Shown: piece by piece, positions 1 through 9,433 of the stretch
Position numbering within the stretch: the first letter of the stretch is position 1
Layout of the letters: each line of letters starts with the position of its first letter
Source of the DNA: Cellulomonas humilata
GTDB lineage: Bacteria; Actinomycetota; Actinomycetes; Actinomycetales; Cellulomonadaceae
Direction: 5' to 3'
Assembly: GCF_030814415.1 (NCBI RefSeq)
Contig: NZ_JAUSVB010000008.1
Location: 1-64,000 of the forward strand
Length of the DNA: 64,000 bases
The notes under the pieces: model-generated
Database searches by the model: none
Seen by the model: the letters and a program-made list of their open reading frames with translations, nothing else
Told to the model about the DNA's origin: nothing
Translations under genes and position numbers: made by a program

Positions 1-351
1 CACGTCACGGTCGGGGTGGGGGACCAGCCGGTCGATCCGCACGGTGTGTCCCGCGCTGCCCGTCAGGTCGATGCGTCCGATCGTGGCGGTCGTGGGGTTC
101 TCGGGCGCCCCCTGCACGACCGGATCGCTCTGGGTCTCGGTGAAGCAGGACTTCGCCGTGATCACCCACGACGGGCTGATCAGTGACCCCGAGCAGGCAC
201 CCGCGCGGCCGATGTCGAGCTGCACGACCGCCGCCGCGACCGCCCCGACCGGGGCGGTTCCCTGCACCGCGTACGCGGCCGGGACCCCGAGACCGGCCAG
301 CACCAGTGCAGTCACACCGACGCGAACGGTCCAGTTCTTGTGCATGCCCAT
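1..351 (-). CDS. Secreted trypsin-fold (S1) protein, N-terminal part, His motif altered
   Basis: The reading frame starts at ATG 351 (or ATG 345, better spaced from the GAGGAAG upstream) and runs off the left edge. The first ~25 residues (KNWTVRV, then a hydrophobic stretch ending PAAYA) look like a Sec signal peptide. The mature part carries the S1 protease signature CSGSLISPSWVITAKSC. In active trypsins the last residues are TAAHC; here the catalytic histidine position reads Ser (TAKSC). Many actinobacterial secreted trypsin-fold proteins have such a change, so it may be a non-catalytic binding protein. The Asp and Ser positions lie outside the window, so activity cannot be judged fully. 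Confidence 0.75.
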   Translation of the reverse strand, partial: MGMHKNWTVRVGVTALVLAGLGVPAAYAVQGTAPVGAVAAAVVQLDIGRAGACSGSLISPSWVITAKSCFTETQSDPVVQGAPENPTTATIGRIDLTGSAGHTVRIDRLVPHPDRDV

Positions 352-499
352 TCTTCCTCTGCATCCGTTGCTGTCGTGTCGCGCGGTCATTAGGCACCCA
401 GTCGAAGTTCGACCCGGACCGCTCGCGGCACATGCGAGCCGTACTCGGGATCGATGGGGAACGCGCCTTTCAGAGGCGTGCCGTCCGGCGGAGATGTGA

Positions 500-997
500 T
501 CACGATGGAATTCGCGCATCCCTGATAGGGACCTTTGCCGTGACGAGAGTGTCGTTGAAGTAGGAATACTCCACCAGCATCGGCCCCGGCCCGCAGCGAA
601 TCCATAGTTCCGTCGACCGCGACACCAGCTCGGTCGCAAGCAAAGCCCCTGTGTGCGCCTCTACGCGGATGCTCGGTATCGCGAGTGAACCCCACATGAC
701 CACAAACGCGTCCGTTTCAGGAGTCAACGCGTCCAGTTGCGCGGCGAGCGCTGTCGAGTCCGCACTGGTCGAGGAGACAACGCTGTCCGGGGACTGAGAC
801 CAATCAATTGTTCCATCAGATCGTCTAGGAAAGGCGCCAAGACTTTCTCGCTCGACGCGCAGATGCTCCTCCAGGGTGAGGAGATGCGCACCGTCGCGTC
901 CTACCCAGGTCGCGGCCGCGCCAGGCTCTTTGGCGAGACGGACCAGGGATTCTGGAAGCAGGTCTGGTCGGGATGCGTAGCCAGATTTCGTCGTCAC
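500..997 (-). CDS. Probable immunity protein of the upstream Hint-linked toxin
   Basis: 165 aa, starting at GTG 997, whose GTGA overlaps the TGA of the toxin gene. A strong AGGAGG lies 7 nt upstream inside the toxin gene, so the two are translationally coupled. No signal peptide or membrane segment is seen, as expected for a cytoplasmic protein. I do not recognise the family. The middle and end have alternating beta-like segments (TDAFVVMWGSLAIPSI, ELWIRCGPGPMLVEYSYF). The immunity role is inferred from position: polymorphic toxin genes are normally followed directly by their immunity gene, and the overlap ensures co-production. Confidence 0.6.
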   Translation of the reverse strand: MTTKSGYASRPDLLPESLVRLAKEPGAAATWVGRDGAHLLTLEEHLRVERESLGAFPRRSDGTIDWSQSPDSVVSSTSADSTALAAQLDALTPETDAFVVMWGSLAIPSIRVEAHTGALLATELVSRSTELWIRCGPGPMLVEYSYFNDTLVTAKVPIRDARIPS

Positions 998-3900
998 GCG
1001 TTTCCTCCTAGGAGGCGGATAAAGTCGGCTTCGGTTCCTGACCACGGGACCGCGTATTTTTCCGCGGACTCACCTCGGCCTATCTCGACATTGATGTGTG
1101 GACCCTTGACCGGGTCGTAGTCCATTCGGAAGCGCTTGAAGACTCCGTCGACGCGGGTGGTGAAGCCGACGATCTGGTCGTACGTGCTCGGCGAGCTCTC
1201 CAGCCTCCCGTAATATGGAGCACGAGAAACTGGGTCTATTGGTCCCAAGAGATCGAGCGCCTTGTTTCGCGCCTGTTCGAAGTGTTCGAACTGGTCAAGA
1301 ACTTCCTCGCCGCACTTGTTGTGGACAAGAAGCTGGTCCTCGCCCACGTGATATGTGTGGAAACCGTCGACGGACAGGTTGTACGCCAACCCGATGCGTG
1401 ACGTGTCAGTCAGTAGACCGTCGACCGATCGGACCTCTCCGTCGGCGGTCTCCAGCAGATCGCCCGGAATCAGGTCCTGAGCGGGGGTAAAGCGCCCGCT
1501 CGTCACGGACCAGAACGGATGGTCCTCGGTGGTCCCGATCAGAGCGCCATCCTTGAGCCGGAGGTCGATGAGCGTGTCTTCATGCACGAAGACATGGGTG
1601 ACACTCTTGACCGCCTGTTCCCCGGTGATCGGGTTGGAGGCCGTGACTTTGTCCCCGACATTCACGGTCTCGATGGACCTGGTCGACCCATCCGCCATCA
1701 GGACCGGCGTCGAGCCCTCGAACGAGCATGCTTGCTTGAGTCCGTCCTGGATGAGCTTGATCGATGCGCGAAGTCGATCCGTCAGCCTCGCGACCTTCGC
1801 CGTTCCTGCTGCCGCCCCGACGGCGGGCACCATCGCGAGCAGCGACAGGCCGGCCCCGCCCCAGTCGCCGCGGTAGGCGGAAATGGCCATGTCGAGGCCG
1901 TCGCACACTTCACCGACGCCGGGAATCAGGCCGCACAGGCCCAGCGCGAGCTGCGCAACATCCCACATCAGATCGCTGCTGTCGTCGACAAACTGCTTGA
2001 ACTGGCTGTACATCTGGCAGCCAAGTGAGTCGCGACTCGATGGCAGGTCGCACTTGGCGGGGTTCAGCATCACCTCGCCGAACGCCTTGAATCCGTCCAC
2101 GCAGACGTCCGGCGACCCGAGTGCGACATCGATCGACGTCAGGCAGTTCCAGTACCGGTGGGTGTCGTTGGCCGTGCTCGTGCCGTTCGGCCCGCTTCCC
2201 GGCGTCGTGTCGCGGTCGGCAACCTGCTGCTGGTTCACACGCGCGACGTAGGAAGCCGAGGCTTCCTGGGCGGCCGAGTTCGCGTCCGCAGCGTCCTGGC
2301 CCGCGGCGTTGGCGGACCACCGCGCGTCCTGCTTCGCCCATTGCGCGGACTCTGCGTCAGTCCTTGCTCTCTGGGAGGCTTTGGTGGCGGTCAGCGCGGA
2401 GCGTGCGGCGTTGTTGGCATTGGTCTGTGCCGAGGCGGCCGCGTTCTTCGCGGTTTGCGCAGAAGCTGCGGCCTGATCTGCGGACGCCTTCGCGGACGAC
2501 GCGGACTGGTTCGCCTGAGCCGCATAGGCCGCGGCTTGGTTGGCCGCGGCTGCGGCCTGGTTGGCGTAGCTCGCGGCATCTGCGGCGGCGCCCCTCGCGA
2601 CAGCGGCGACGCGGCGTGCTTCGGCGGCGTCGGCCAGTGCGGTCTGGGCGTACTGCTGGGCCTGCTGGACCAGGCCGCGCACTGCCTGGACGTGTGCAGC
2701 CTGCTCGGTGTCGCGCTGCGCGGCCTCGAACTGGCCGACTGTCAGGAAGTACGTGCCGTAGGCGGCGGGACCGGCCAGGGCGACCTGCGCGGCTGCCTTG
2801 ACCTCCGGGCCTCCGGCGCCGAGGATCCGGGCCATCTCGACCCGCTGGTCGGCTGCTCGTGCGGTGTGCTGCCCGGTGCGCAGGAACTCGTGGACCTCCG
2901 CAGTGGGTCCCGCCAGTGCCTTCTGCGTCGCGGCATACAGCACCGGGCCGGGCTTGGAGGCCAAGATCCGGGCCAACGCGAGGCGGTCGTCGAACATCTT
3001 GCGCGGGTAGGCGCGGGTCCGCAGGAACGTCGCCACCGTGGTGTCGTCGCCGTCCAGGGACGCCCGCGCGGCGGTCTTCTCCTGCCCGTCGGGCAGAGTG
3101 TCGACCAGGTGCCAGACCCGAGCGCGGTTGTCTTGACCCGCAGCGAGCCGGCGTCCCCCGGTCAGCCAGGACCGCAGCACCACCTCGTCGCCGGCCAACG
3201 CCTCCGCGGCGGCCGCCTTGGTCCACTCCCCACCGGTGGTCATCAGGTCGAGCGCTGCTCGGCGACCCTTGTCGATCACGACCTGCTCGGACGCGCCGTC
3301 AGCGGTCGCGGCGTCCAGCAGGGCACGGGTCGACTCCGGGATGCGAGCCTCTTCCTCGGTGTCCCACCGCACGTTGCGGTCCCACCCGGCCAGCTCGCCG
3401 CCTGCCTCCCGTGCAGCCTTCTCGGCGGCCACCGCCTCCTGCGCCTGGGCGACGCCTTCCTCGGTGGCCTCGGCGAGCCGTGCGGCGTCCGCGTCGCGGG
3501 CCAGCTTCTCGACGGTGACCGCTTGCGCCGCTGCGGCCACCGCGAGCTCGGACGCCGCCGTGGCCTGCTCCGCGTGCGCGGTCGACTTCGTCGCGGCCTC
3601 CGCCGCCACGCCCGCCTGAGCGGCCGCCTCGTCGGCCGCCGCCGCTGCCCGGGTGGCGTGCCCTGCGGCCTGGCGCGCGAAGGCGAACGCCTCGTCGGAA
3701 GCAGCGGCGGCCGCCTCGGCGAACTGCAGGCTGCGCTGTGCCGCTCCGGCCGCGCGCGCGGCCTGCACCTTCGCCGCCGCAGCGGCTGCCTGCGTGCGCT
3801 TCGCCTGCGCCGAAGAGACCCCCGCCTGCCGAGACGCCTTGTCCGCCGCCACCGCGGCAGCGTCCGCGTTCACGCTCGCGCTGGCCGCTGCTGACGCCGC

Positions 3901-5079
3901 CGCCCGTGCCTGCGCCAACGCCGCGTCACGCTGCGCCCGGACCTGGTCGAGAGCCGCGGCCTGCGCCGCTGCATCGCGTGCCGCCTGTGCCGCGGCCCGC
4001 GCCGCAGCAGCCTTCCCCGCGTCCGTACGCGCCGCCGCCGCCGCCGACTGCGCCGCGGCGGCCGCACGCGCCGTCAACGACGCGGCCGCAGTCGCCTGAC
4101 GCGCCCCGTCCGCAGCCGACTGCGCTGCCCGCAACGCCGCGCTCGACGCCGAGACCGCCTCCGAAGCAGCACCCTGCGCCGCCGCCGCCGCGTCCGCGGC
4201 CCGGCCTGCCGCCGCTGACGCGCCCTCGGCCGCACCACCGGCGGCCTGGGCCTCGGCCAGGGCCTCCTGTGCCGCAGCCTTGGCCTGCTCGGCCGCACCC
4301 ACGGCGCGCGACGACGCCTCCGACGCCGCTGCCGCCTCCGTCGCAGTAACCTGGCCCGCCTGCTTGGCCTGCTCCGTCAACCCGCGGATCGAGGCCATCT
4401 CCTGATCCCGTGCCCTCGCCACGAACTGGCCGTTGGCGAGGAACTCGTGCAGCTCCTCCGCAGTCCCGGCCAGCGCGGCCTGCGCGGCGGCATCCAGCAA
4501 CGGACCGCTGTTGTTCAGCGAGCCGGCCAGCATCGTCGCGGCCATCAACCGCTCATCCTTGAACTGCGCCAACGGCAAGCTCGAGGTCAAGAACTTCGAC
4601 CACGCCTCCGCATCACCCGCCAGCGCCGTCTGCGCGCCCCCGCGCGCCGCAGGTCCGCCGCTCTCCAGAACCCGCGCCACCCGCAGACGCTCGTCGGCAG
4701 CCCACGCGGTCGTGAAGCCGCCGTCGACGAACTGCCGAAGGTCCTCGTCGGAACCCTCCAGCGCCGCCAGTGCTGCGGACGTCATCGTCGGGCCGTCGGT
4801 ACTCGCCAGCACCTGCGCCGACGCCCGATAGTCGGCATCCAGAGCGTCGTCGAAGGCCGAGTTCACGAACGCCTCGAGGTCCGACTCCGAGCCCAGCAAC
4901 GCCGCTTCGGCCGCCCGCCGCACCGACGGCGTCCCCGTCGTCAGCAGGGACACGACCCACGACCGGTCCCCGCCTGGATCCGTCGGTTCGTCGGCGAACG
5001 CGGGTGCCCCGCCCACGGTGCACGCCAGCACCACCGCCACTACACCAGCAACGACCGACCGCAGACCGACGCGCGCCAC
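994..5079 (-). CDS. Secreted polymorphic toxin: ALF repeats, Ala-rich coiled coils, Hint, C-terminal toxin
   Basis: About 1361 aa. I chose GTG 5079, which follows AAGGGGGAG and begins directly with an Arg-flanked signal peptide ending APAFA; a longer frame reaches 5178. Domains in order: ALF-type short repeats (AALxGxxxDLxxFV/FL, ~40-260), a long Ala/Gln coiled coil, a second ALF block, a second coiled coil, a hydrophobic Gly-rich segment (LCGLIPGVGEVCDGLD), a Hint autoprocessing domain (~1118-1254, starting at Cys, TTEDHPF box, ending LLVHN), then a ~107-residue tail holding HINVEIG and RMDYDPV. Hint domains release the toxin tip after the terminal Asn. I do not recognise the tip; a nuclease is plausible but unproven. 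The immunity gene follows with a 4-bp overlap. Confidence 0.85.
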   Translation of the reverse strand: MARVGLRSVVAGVVAVVLACTVGGAPAFADEPTDPGGDRSWVVSLLTTGTPSVRRAAEAALLGSESDLEAFVNSAFDDALDADYRASAQVLASTDGPTMTSAALAALEGSDEDLRQFVDGGFTTAWAADERLRVARVLESGGPAARGGAQTALAGDAEAWSKFLTSSLPLAQFKDERLMAATMLAGSLNNSGPLLDAAAQAALAGTAEELHEFLANGQFVARARDQEMASIRGLTEQAKQAGQVTATEAAAASEASSRAVGAAEQAKAAAQEALAEAQAAGGAAEGASAAAGRAADAAAAAQGAASEAVSASSAALRAAQSAADGARQATAAASLTARAAAAAQSAAAAARTDAGKAAAARAAAQAARDAAAQAAALDQVRAQRDAALAQARAAASAAASASVNADAAAVAADKASRQAGVSSAQAKRTQAAAAAAKVQAARAAGAAQRSLQFAEAAAAASDEAFAFARQAAGHATRAAAAADEAAAQAGVAAEAATKSTAHAEQATAASELAVAAAAQAVTVEKLARDADAARLAEATEEGVAQAQEAVAAEKAAREAGGELAGWDRNVRWDTEEEARIPESTRALLDAATADGASEQVVIDKGRRAALDLMTTGGEWTKAAAAEALAGDEVVLRSWLTGGRRLAAGQDNRARVWHLVDTLPDGQEKTAARASLDGDDTTVATFLRTRAYPRKMFDDRLALARILASKPGPVLYAATQKALAGPTAEVHEFLRTGQHTARAADQRVEMARILGAGGPEVKAAAQVALAGPAAYGTYFLTVGQFEAAQRDTEQAAHVQAVRGLVQQAQQYAQTALADAAEARRVAAVARGAAADAASYANQAAAAANQAAAYAAQANQSASSAKASADQAAASAQTAKNAAASAQTNANNAARSALTATKASQRARTDAESAQWAKQDARWSANAAGQDAADANSAAQEASASYVARVNQQQVADRDTTPGSGPNGTSTANDTHRYWNCLTSIDVALGSPDVCVDGFKAFGEVMLNPAKCDLPSSRDSLGCQMYSQFKQFVDDSSDLMWDVAQLALGLCGLIPGVGEVCDGLDMAISAYRGDWGGAGLSLLAMVPAVGAAAGTAKVARLTDRLRASIKLIQDGLKQACSFEGSTPVLMADGSTRSIETVNVGDKVTASNPITGEQAVKSVTHVFVHEDTLIDLRLKDGALIGTTEDHPFWSVTSGRFTPAQDLIPGDLLETADGEVRSVDGLLTDTSRIGLAYNLSVDGFHTYHVGEDQLLVHNKCGEEVLDQFEHFEQARNKALDLLGPIDPVSRAPYYGRLESSPSTYDQIVGFTTRVDGVFKRFRMDYDPVKGPHINVEIGRGESAEKYAVPWSGTEADFIRLLGGNA

Positions 5080-5335
5080 GAACTCCCCCTTAGGAGCGAC
5101 CCGTCGCGGCATCGCTGCCACGACGATCACCATCGCCAAGCACTGAACGGTGGGACTCAGAGACCAGACTCTGCACACGACCTCGTGCCCGGGTCGCGCG
5201 AGGCGGTTCTGACATGCCCCCGACGACGGAGGTTAGCGGCCCTGTGACTCCCGCGTGACCGGTTTAGGCATGGAATCGGAGAGCGGTCTCGGCGTGACGC
5301 TGGCCGCTCGGGCGTGCGCCAGCCAGACTGGCGGC

Positions 5336-6391
5336 ATGCAGCTGCCCGTGATGCCGCCCGTCGACCCGATGCTCTCCAAGTCGGCGCCGAAGATCCCCGC
5401 GGGGAAGCTGTACGAGCCCAAGTGGGACGGCTTCCGCGCGATCGTGTTTCGCGACGGGGACGCCGTGGAGATCGGCTCGCGGAACACCAAGCCGATGCAG
5501 CGGTACTTCCCGGAGGTCGTCGAGGCGCTCCTGTCGTATCTCCCCGACCGGTGCGTCGTCGACGGCGAGATCATCGTGCCCTCGTCGGCCCACTCCGGGC
5601 TGGACTTCGAGGCGCTGCTGCAGCGGGTGCACCCGGCGGAGTCGCGCGTGCGGTTGCTGGCTGCCGAGACGCCGGCGCTGCTGGTGCTGTTCGACGTGCT
5701 GGCGCTGGGGGACGACGACCTGACGGGGCGGCCGTTCTCCGAGCGGCGCGCGGTGCTCGCGTCGCTGGTCAAGCCGGGTGGCCCGATCTCGATCACCGCC
5801 CAGACCGACGACATCTCCGTGGCTGAGCGGTGGTTCTCCCAGTTCGAGGGCGCGGGGCTGGACGGGATCGTCGCGAAGGATCCTGACGGGCTGTACGAGC
5901 CTGGCAAGCGGACGATGCAGAAGGTCAAGCACGAGCGGACCGCCGACTGCGTCGTGGCCGGGTATCGCCCGCACAAGTCCGGGGACGATGCCGTTGGATC
6001 CCTGCTGCTCGGGCTGTACGACGAGTCCGGGACGCTCGCGTCCGTCGGTGTCGCGGCGTCGTTCCCGATGGCGCGACGGCGGGAGCTGGTCACCGAGCTC
6101 GCCCCGTTGGTCGTGCCCCTGGAGGGGCACCCGTGGGACTACTCCGCGATGGCTCGGACGCCTCGCGAGGCCGAGGGCAGCCGCTGGTCGCGCGGGAAAG
6201 ACCTCTCGTTCGTGCCGCTGGAGCCGTCGCTAGTGGTGGAGGTCGCGTACGACCACATGGAGGGCGTGCGGTTCCGGCACACCGCGCAGTTCCGCCGGTG
6301 GCGCCCGGACCGCACACCGTCGTCGTGCACGTTCGAGCAGCTCGAGGAGCCGGTCTCGTACTCGCTGAAGGACGTGCTCGCGACCAGCTGA
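5336..6391 (+). CDS. ligC: ATP-dependent DNA ligase, LigC type
   Basis: 351 aa from ATG 5336; the frame is open upstream but the family begins near this Met. Ligase motif I is YEPKWDGFR with the adenylylated Lys29. Other nucleotidyltransferase motifs follow: SRNTKPMQRYFPE (Ia), CVVDGEIIV (III), GLDGIVAKD (IV) and MQKVKHERTADCVVAGYR (V). A C-terminal OB-fold region ends at 351 aa, the usual size for stand-alone LigC. There is no polymerase or nuclease domain, unlike LigD. LigC enzymes seal nicks and act in base-excision or back-up end-joining repair. No operon partner: the toxin is divergent and htrA starts 106 nt later. Confidence 0.85.
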   Translation: MQLPVMPPVDPMLSKSAPKIPAGKLYEPKWDGFRAIVFRDGDAVEIGSRNTKPMQRYFPEVVEALLSYLPDRCVVDGEIIVPSSAHSGLDFEALLQRVHPAESRVRLLAAETPALLVLFDVLALGDDDLTGRPFSERRAVLASLVKPGGPISITAQTDDISVAERWFSQFEGAGLDGIVAKDPDGLYEPGKRTMQKVKHERTADCVVAGYRPHKSGDDAVGSLLLGLYDESGTLASVGVAASFPMARRRELVTELAPLVVPLEGHPWDYSAMARTPREAEGSRWSRGKDLSFVPLEPSLVVEVAYDHMEGVRFRHTAQFRRWRPDRTPSSCTFEQLEEPVSYSLKDVLATS

Positions 6392-6497
6392 CCGGTCCAC
6401 AGGCTGCGCATGGGTTCGCTCCAGCGACCTCCCGGGTGCGGGCGGTTGTCTCTTCCTTGACGGCGCCACCCGGGGGTCGTCGGGGAGGTTCATTGCC

Positions 6498-7709
6498 ATG
6501 GACGAGCAGCAGGTTTCTGGAGCGTCCGGCGCTCCTGTCGACTCTTCCGCGATGACGTCGGGCGATGTCGCCGTCGCGACGAAGCCCGTCGTGCGGCGCG
6601 GAGTCGCGTTCGGTGCCGCGGGCGGTGCGCTCGCCCTCGGCCTGCTCGCCGGAGGTGTCAGCGGCGGTCTGGTCGCTGCGGCGCTGGCGTCGTCGAACAC
6701 CGATGACGCGGCGACGTCGACGATCGAAGGTGCGGCGTACGTACCGCCGACGATCGAGGAGCAAATCCCGCCGTCGTGGGGGACCGCGCCGTCGACCTCG
6801 GACCAGGCCGACGCCACCGCGGCGACCGCGGACCAGCAGGTGGGCGTCGTGACGATCACCAGCACGCTCGGCTACCAGGACGCGCATTCCGCCGGCACGG
6901 GCATGGTGCTGACGTCGGACGGGCTGGTGCTCACCAACAACCACGTGATCGAGGGCTCGACGTCCATCGGGGTGACGATCGAGTCGACCGGCGCTTCGTA
7001 CGTGGCCGTCGTCGTCGGCACGGACGCCTCGTCGGACGTCGCTCTGCTCCAGCTCCAGGACGCGTCAGGGCTGGCCACGGTCGCGCTGGACGACGACAAC
7101 GGCGTCGCAGTCGGCGACGCGGTGACTGCCGTCGGCAACGCGGAGGGCGGCGGCGACCTGCTCGCGGCCCTCGGCAGCGTGACCGCCCTCGACCAGACGA
7201 TGACGGCATCGTCGAACGGGTCCACGCCCGAGACGCTCGACGGGCTCATCCAGTTCTCCGCGGCCGTCGTGCCGGGGGACTCGGGTGGCCCCGTTTTCGA
7301 CGACGAGGGCGAGGTGATCGGCATGACGACCGCCGCGTCGAGCAGCACCGTGGACACCGTCGCGTACGCGATCGACATCGAGGACGCGTTGGTCATCGCC
7401 AACCAGATCCAGACCGGTGCCGCTTCCGACACCGTGACCATCGGGTACCCCGCCTTCCTCGGGATCTCGCTGGGATCCGACGGCTCCGTCGCCGGCGTTC
7501 TGGAGGGCACGCCCGCCGAGTCGTCCGGTCTGGTCGCCGGCGACATGATCACGGCCGTGGACGGTGTCGCTGTGACCGCGTCGTCGTCGCTCTCCACCCT
7601 GCTGGACACCTACGCACCTGGCGACACCGTGACGCTGACCTGGACCGTTGCCGCTACCGGCGCTTCCACCTCGGCTCCAGTCACCCTCATCGCCGGACCG
7701 GCCGACTGA
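6498..7709 (+). CDS. HtrA/DegP-like membrane-anchored serine protease with PDZ domain
   Basis: 403 aa. A GGGGAGG motif lies close upstream of ATG 6498. An N-terminal cytoplasmic stretch is followed by one Gly/Ala-rich membrane segment (~35-63), an Asp/Thr-rich linker, then a trypsin-fold domain with His149 (TNNHV), Asp180 (SSDVALL) and Ser262 (GDSGGP). A PDZ-like domain occupies ~310-400 (GTPAESSGLVAGDMI). This is the layout of actinobacterial HtrA/PepD proteases that degrade or chaperone proteins outside the membrane. Unlike the trypsin-like protein at the left edge, the triad is intact. A hairpin follows the gene and ssrA lies downstream. Confidence 0.88.
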   Translation: MDEQQVSGASGAPVDSSAMTSGDVAVATKPVVRRGVAFGAAGGALALGLLAGGVSGGLVAAALASSNTDDAATSTIEGAAYVPPTIEEQIPPSWGTAPSTSDQADATAATADQQVGVVTITSTLGYQDAHSAGTGMVLTSDGLVLTNNHVIEGSTSIGVTIESTGASYVAVVVGTDASSDVALLQLQDASGLATVALDDDNGVAVGDAVTAVGNAEGGGDLLAALGSVTALDQTMTASSNGSTPETLDGLIQFSAAVVPGDSGGPVFDDEGEVIGMTTAASSSTVDTVAYAIDIEDALVIANQIQTGAASDTVTIGYPAFLGISLGSDGSVAGVLEGTPAESSGLVAGDMITAVDGVAVTASSSLSTLLDTYAPGDTVTLTWTVAATGASTSAPVTLIAGPAD

Positions 7710-7722
7710 GGGAATGAGCACG

Positions 7723-7751
7723 ACCAGCCTGCCGTTGGGAGGTAGGCTGGT
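7723..7751 (+). terminator. Hairpin between the HtrA gene and ssrA
   Basis: ACCAGCCTGCC (7723-7733) can pair with GGTAGGCTGGT (7741-7751) over 11 bp with one G-U pair and a 7-nt loop. No U-run follows, which is common for terminators in high-GC actinobacteria. It sits 14 nt after the HtrA stop and before the tmRNA. Confidence 0.55.
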
Positions 7752-7797
7752 GGTGCTGGCCGTGCTTCGGTACCGCCGGTGCTTGAAAATTGAACAT

Positions 7798-8164
7798 GGG
7801 GGTGATCGGTTTCGACGGTGATCGTCGAACCAGGAGAAGCGGGTCGAGGACGCACGGTTATCTCGTCAACGCTCCGTGCAAACCAATAGGTGCCAATACA
7901 AACCGCACCGACTTCGCCCTCGCCGCCTGAGCGAGTCCCGAAGTCCGTTGGCCTGAGTACGCTCTCGACTCAGTAACCAGCGTCATCTAGAGAGCCACTG
8001 CTGGTAATCGTCGTCAGTGCGATTGCCGGGACTTTTAGCTGACTGAGCCCGTCCACGGCTTGCCTGTGTGACCGTGGGGGCTGAGAAAATCACAGCAGGC
8101 TGCACCCGGAGAATCCCTGGTACTGCGTCATCGGACGCGGGTTCGATTCCCGCCACCTCCACCA
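7798..8164 (+). ncRNA. ssrA: tmRNA (one-piece)
   Basis: The 5' end GGGGGUG pairs with CACCUCC (8154-8160) before ACCA, forming the tRNA-like acceptor stem. The T-arm sequence GGTTCGATTCC precedes it. The tag reading frame at 7892-7930 encodes ANTNRTDFALAA followed by TGA, the proteolysis tag added to stalled peptides; the hydrophobic ALAA end is typical. Length is 367 nt, normal for actinobacteria. The 3' end is the integration site of the element that follows. The gene remains complete because the element restores the 3' end. Confidence 0.95.
8142..8162 (+). repeat. attL core (21 bp, inside the tmRNA 3' end)
   Basis: Identical to 53655-53675, beginning TTCGATTCCC and ending CTCCAC. It covers the T-loop side and acceptor strand of the tmRNA, a standard target for tyrosine integrases. 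Confidence 0.9.
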
Positions 8165-8168
8165 ATCT

Positions 8169-8188
8169 GACCTGCGGAAACGCAGGTC
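8169..8188 (+). other. Perfect 8-bp hairpin with GAAA loop at the element's left end
   Basis: GACCTGCG, GAAA, CGCAGGTC. It lies directly after the tmRNA CCA and before the integrase gene. It could end ssrA transcription or be part of the integrase arm-site region. A degenerate version (GACCTGCGCGAACGCG) follows attR at about 53690. Confidence 0.5.
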
Positions 8189-8239
8189 ATGTTGACCAGA
8201 AGTAGCCATTCGTTGACACGGATGGCTATTTTTGTGTCT

Positions 8240-9433
8240 ATGGCGAGCATCCGTGAGCGCCGGCGCCGCGATGGCTCTAGGGCCTTCGCCGTATTGTGGC
8301 GCGACCCCGATACCGGGCGCCAGACCTCTCTCACCTACGACGATGAACGCGACGCAACTGTCGCCAAACAACTCATCGAGGCTGCCGGCGGTTACGCGGC
8401 TGAAGCTGCGCGAATCGCCGATGCCGTGCGGCATCGTGGCCCGAGTGTCGACGATGTCATCTCCGAGCACATCGAGTTGTTGACCTCGGTCGGCGCAGAC
8501 ACCCGTGCCCACTATCGCCAGCAACTCGCGTCGCACATCTCGCCGGTCCTCGGCAGCTACGCCGTGAAGTCGATCACCTACCGGCATGTGGCCAACTGGG
8601 TTCGCACGATGAGCGAGCGCGGCTACGCGCCCAAGACGATCGCGAACGTACATGGCCTGTTCTCCGCTGCGATGTCCACCGCGGTCCGGCTCGGGTATCG
8701 CGAGGACAACCCGTGCGCGGGTGTCGAGCTGCCGAAGTCGCAGGCGACTCACGACGACATGACTGTCCTGACACGGGACGAGTTCGCGCTCTTGCTGTCG
8801 AAGGTTGCGGGGTACTACCAGCCGCTCGTGCTTCTGCTCGTTGCGACGGGGCTCCGGTGGGGCGAAGCAACCGCGCTCACGGTCGCCGACTTCGACCTCC
8901 GATCGACCCCGGCGACGGTGCGTGTCACCAAGGCATGGAAGCGCGACGAGAATCGACACTGGTTCGTCGGGCCACCCAAGACCAGGCGCGCGCGGCGCAC
9001 GGTGTCGCTGCCCGATGACCTCCTTCCCATTCTCAAAGGCGTCGTCGCTGAGAAGTCCCCGGGCGACCTGGTCTTTCCGAACACGATCGGAAACCAGCTG
9101 TCGTCGTCGAGGTTCTGGACTCAAACCTGGACGCCGGCGCTCGACGCCGCGATGAACCCGTTGCACCCGGATGGGTCACCGGACCCCAACGCACCCAGGC
9201 TCACTAAGCGGCCGCGCGTTCACGACCTGAGGCACACCCACGCCTCATGGATGATCGCGGCAGGCGTCGACCTGTTCATTCTGCAGCGGCGACTCGGCCA
9301 CGAGTCGATTACGACGACGACCGAGACCTACGCGCATCTGCTGCCGGATCAGCAAGCCTCAGCGGCTGCCGCGGCGGGCCGAGCGCTTGAGGGGCTGGTA
9401 ACGCCGCCGTCGACCCCCGGTGACGCGCGCTAA
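8240..9433 (+). CDS. int: Tyrosine site-specific integrase
   Basis: 397 aa from ATG 8240 (MASIRERRRR, the usual start of phage/ICE integrases); the frame is open to 8189. The N-terminal SAM-like DNA-binding domain (~70-160) is followed by the catalytic domain with Arg206 (ATGLRWGEA), His328-x-x-Arg331 (HDLRHTH), His354 (LGHES) and nucleophile Tyr364 (TETYAHL). All tetrad residues are present, so it should be active. Position directly beside attL at ssrA identifies it as the integrase of this element. Excision probably needs one of the small MerR/Xis-like proteins encoded at 11.0-11.6 kb. Confidence 0.95.
   Translation: MASIRERRRRDGSRAFAVLWRDPDTGRQTSLTYDDERDATVAKQLIEAAGGYAAEAARIADAVRHRGPSVDDVISEHIELLTSVGADTRAHYRQQLASHISPVLGSYAVKSITYRHVANWVRTMSERGYAPKTIANVHGLFSAAMSTAVRLGYREDNPCAGVELPKSQATHDDMTVLTRDEFALLLSKVAGYYQPLVLLLVATGLRWGEATALTVADFDLRSTPATVRVTKAWKRDENRHWFVGPPKTRRARRTVSLPDDLLPILKGVVAEKSPGDLVFPNTIGNQLSSSRFWTQTWTPALDAAMNPLHPDGSPDPNAPRLTKRPRVHDLRHTHASWMIAAGVDLFILQRRLGHESITTTTETYAHLLPDQQASAAAAAGRALEGLVTPPSTPGDAR

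Noticed and set aside
2158..3894. Long open frame (578 codons) on the plus strand across the toxin gene
   Set aside because: It is the antisense shadow of the Ala-rich coiled coil; very high GC removes stop codons. The minus frame has signal peptide, repeats and Hint motifs.
4447..5247. Plus-strand frame opposite the toxin's N-terminus
   Set aside because: Arg-rich shadow sequence with no motif, no start signal, and opposite a well-supported gene.
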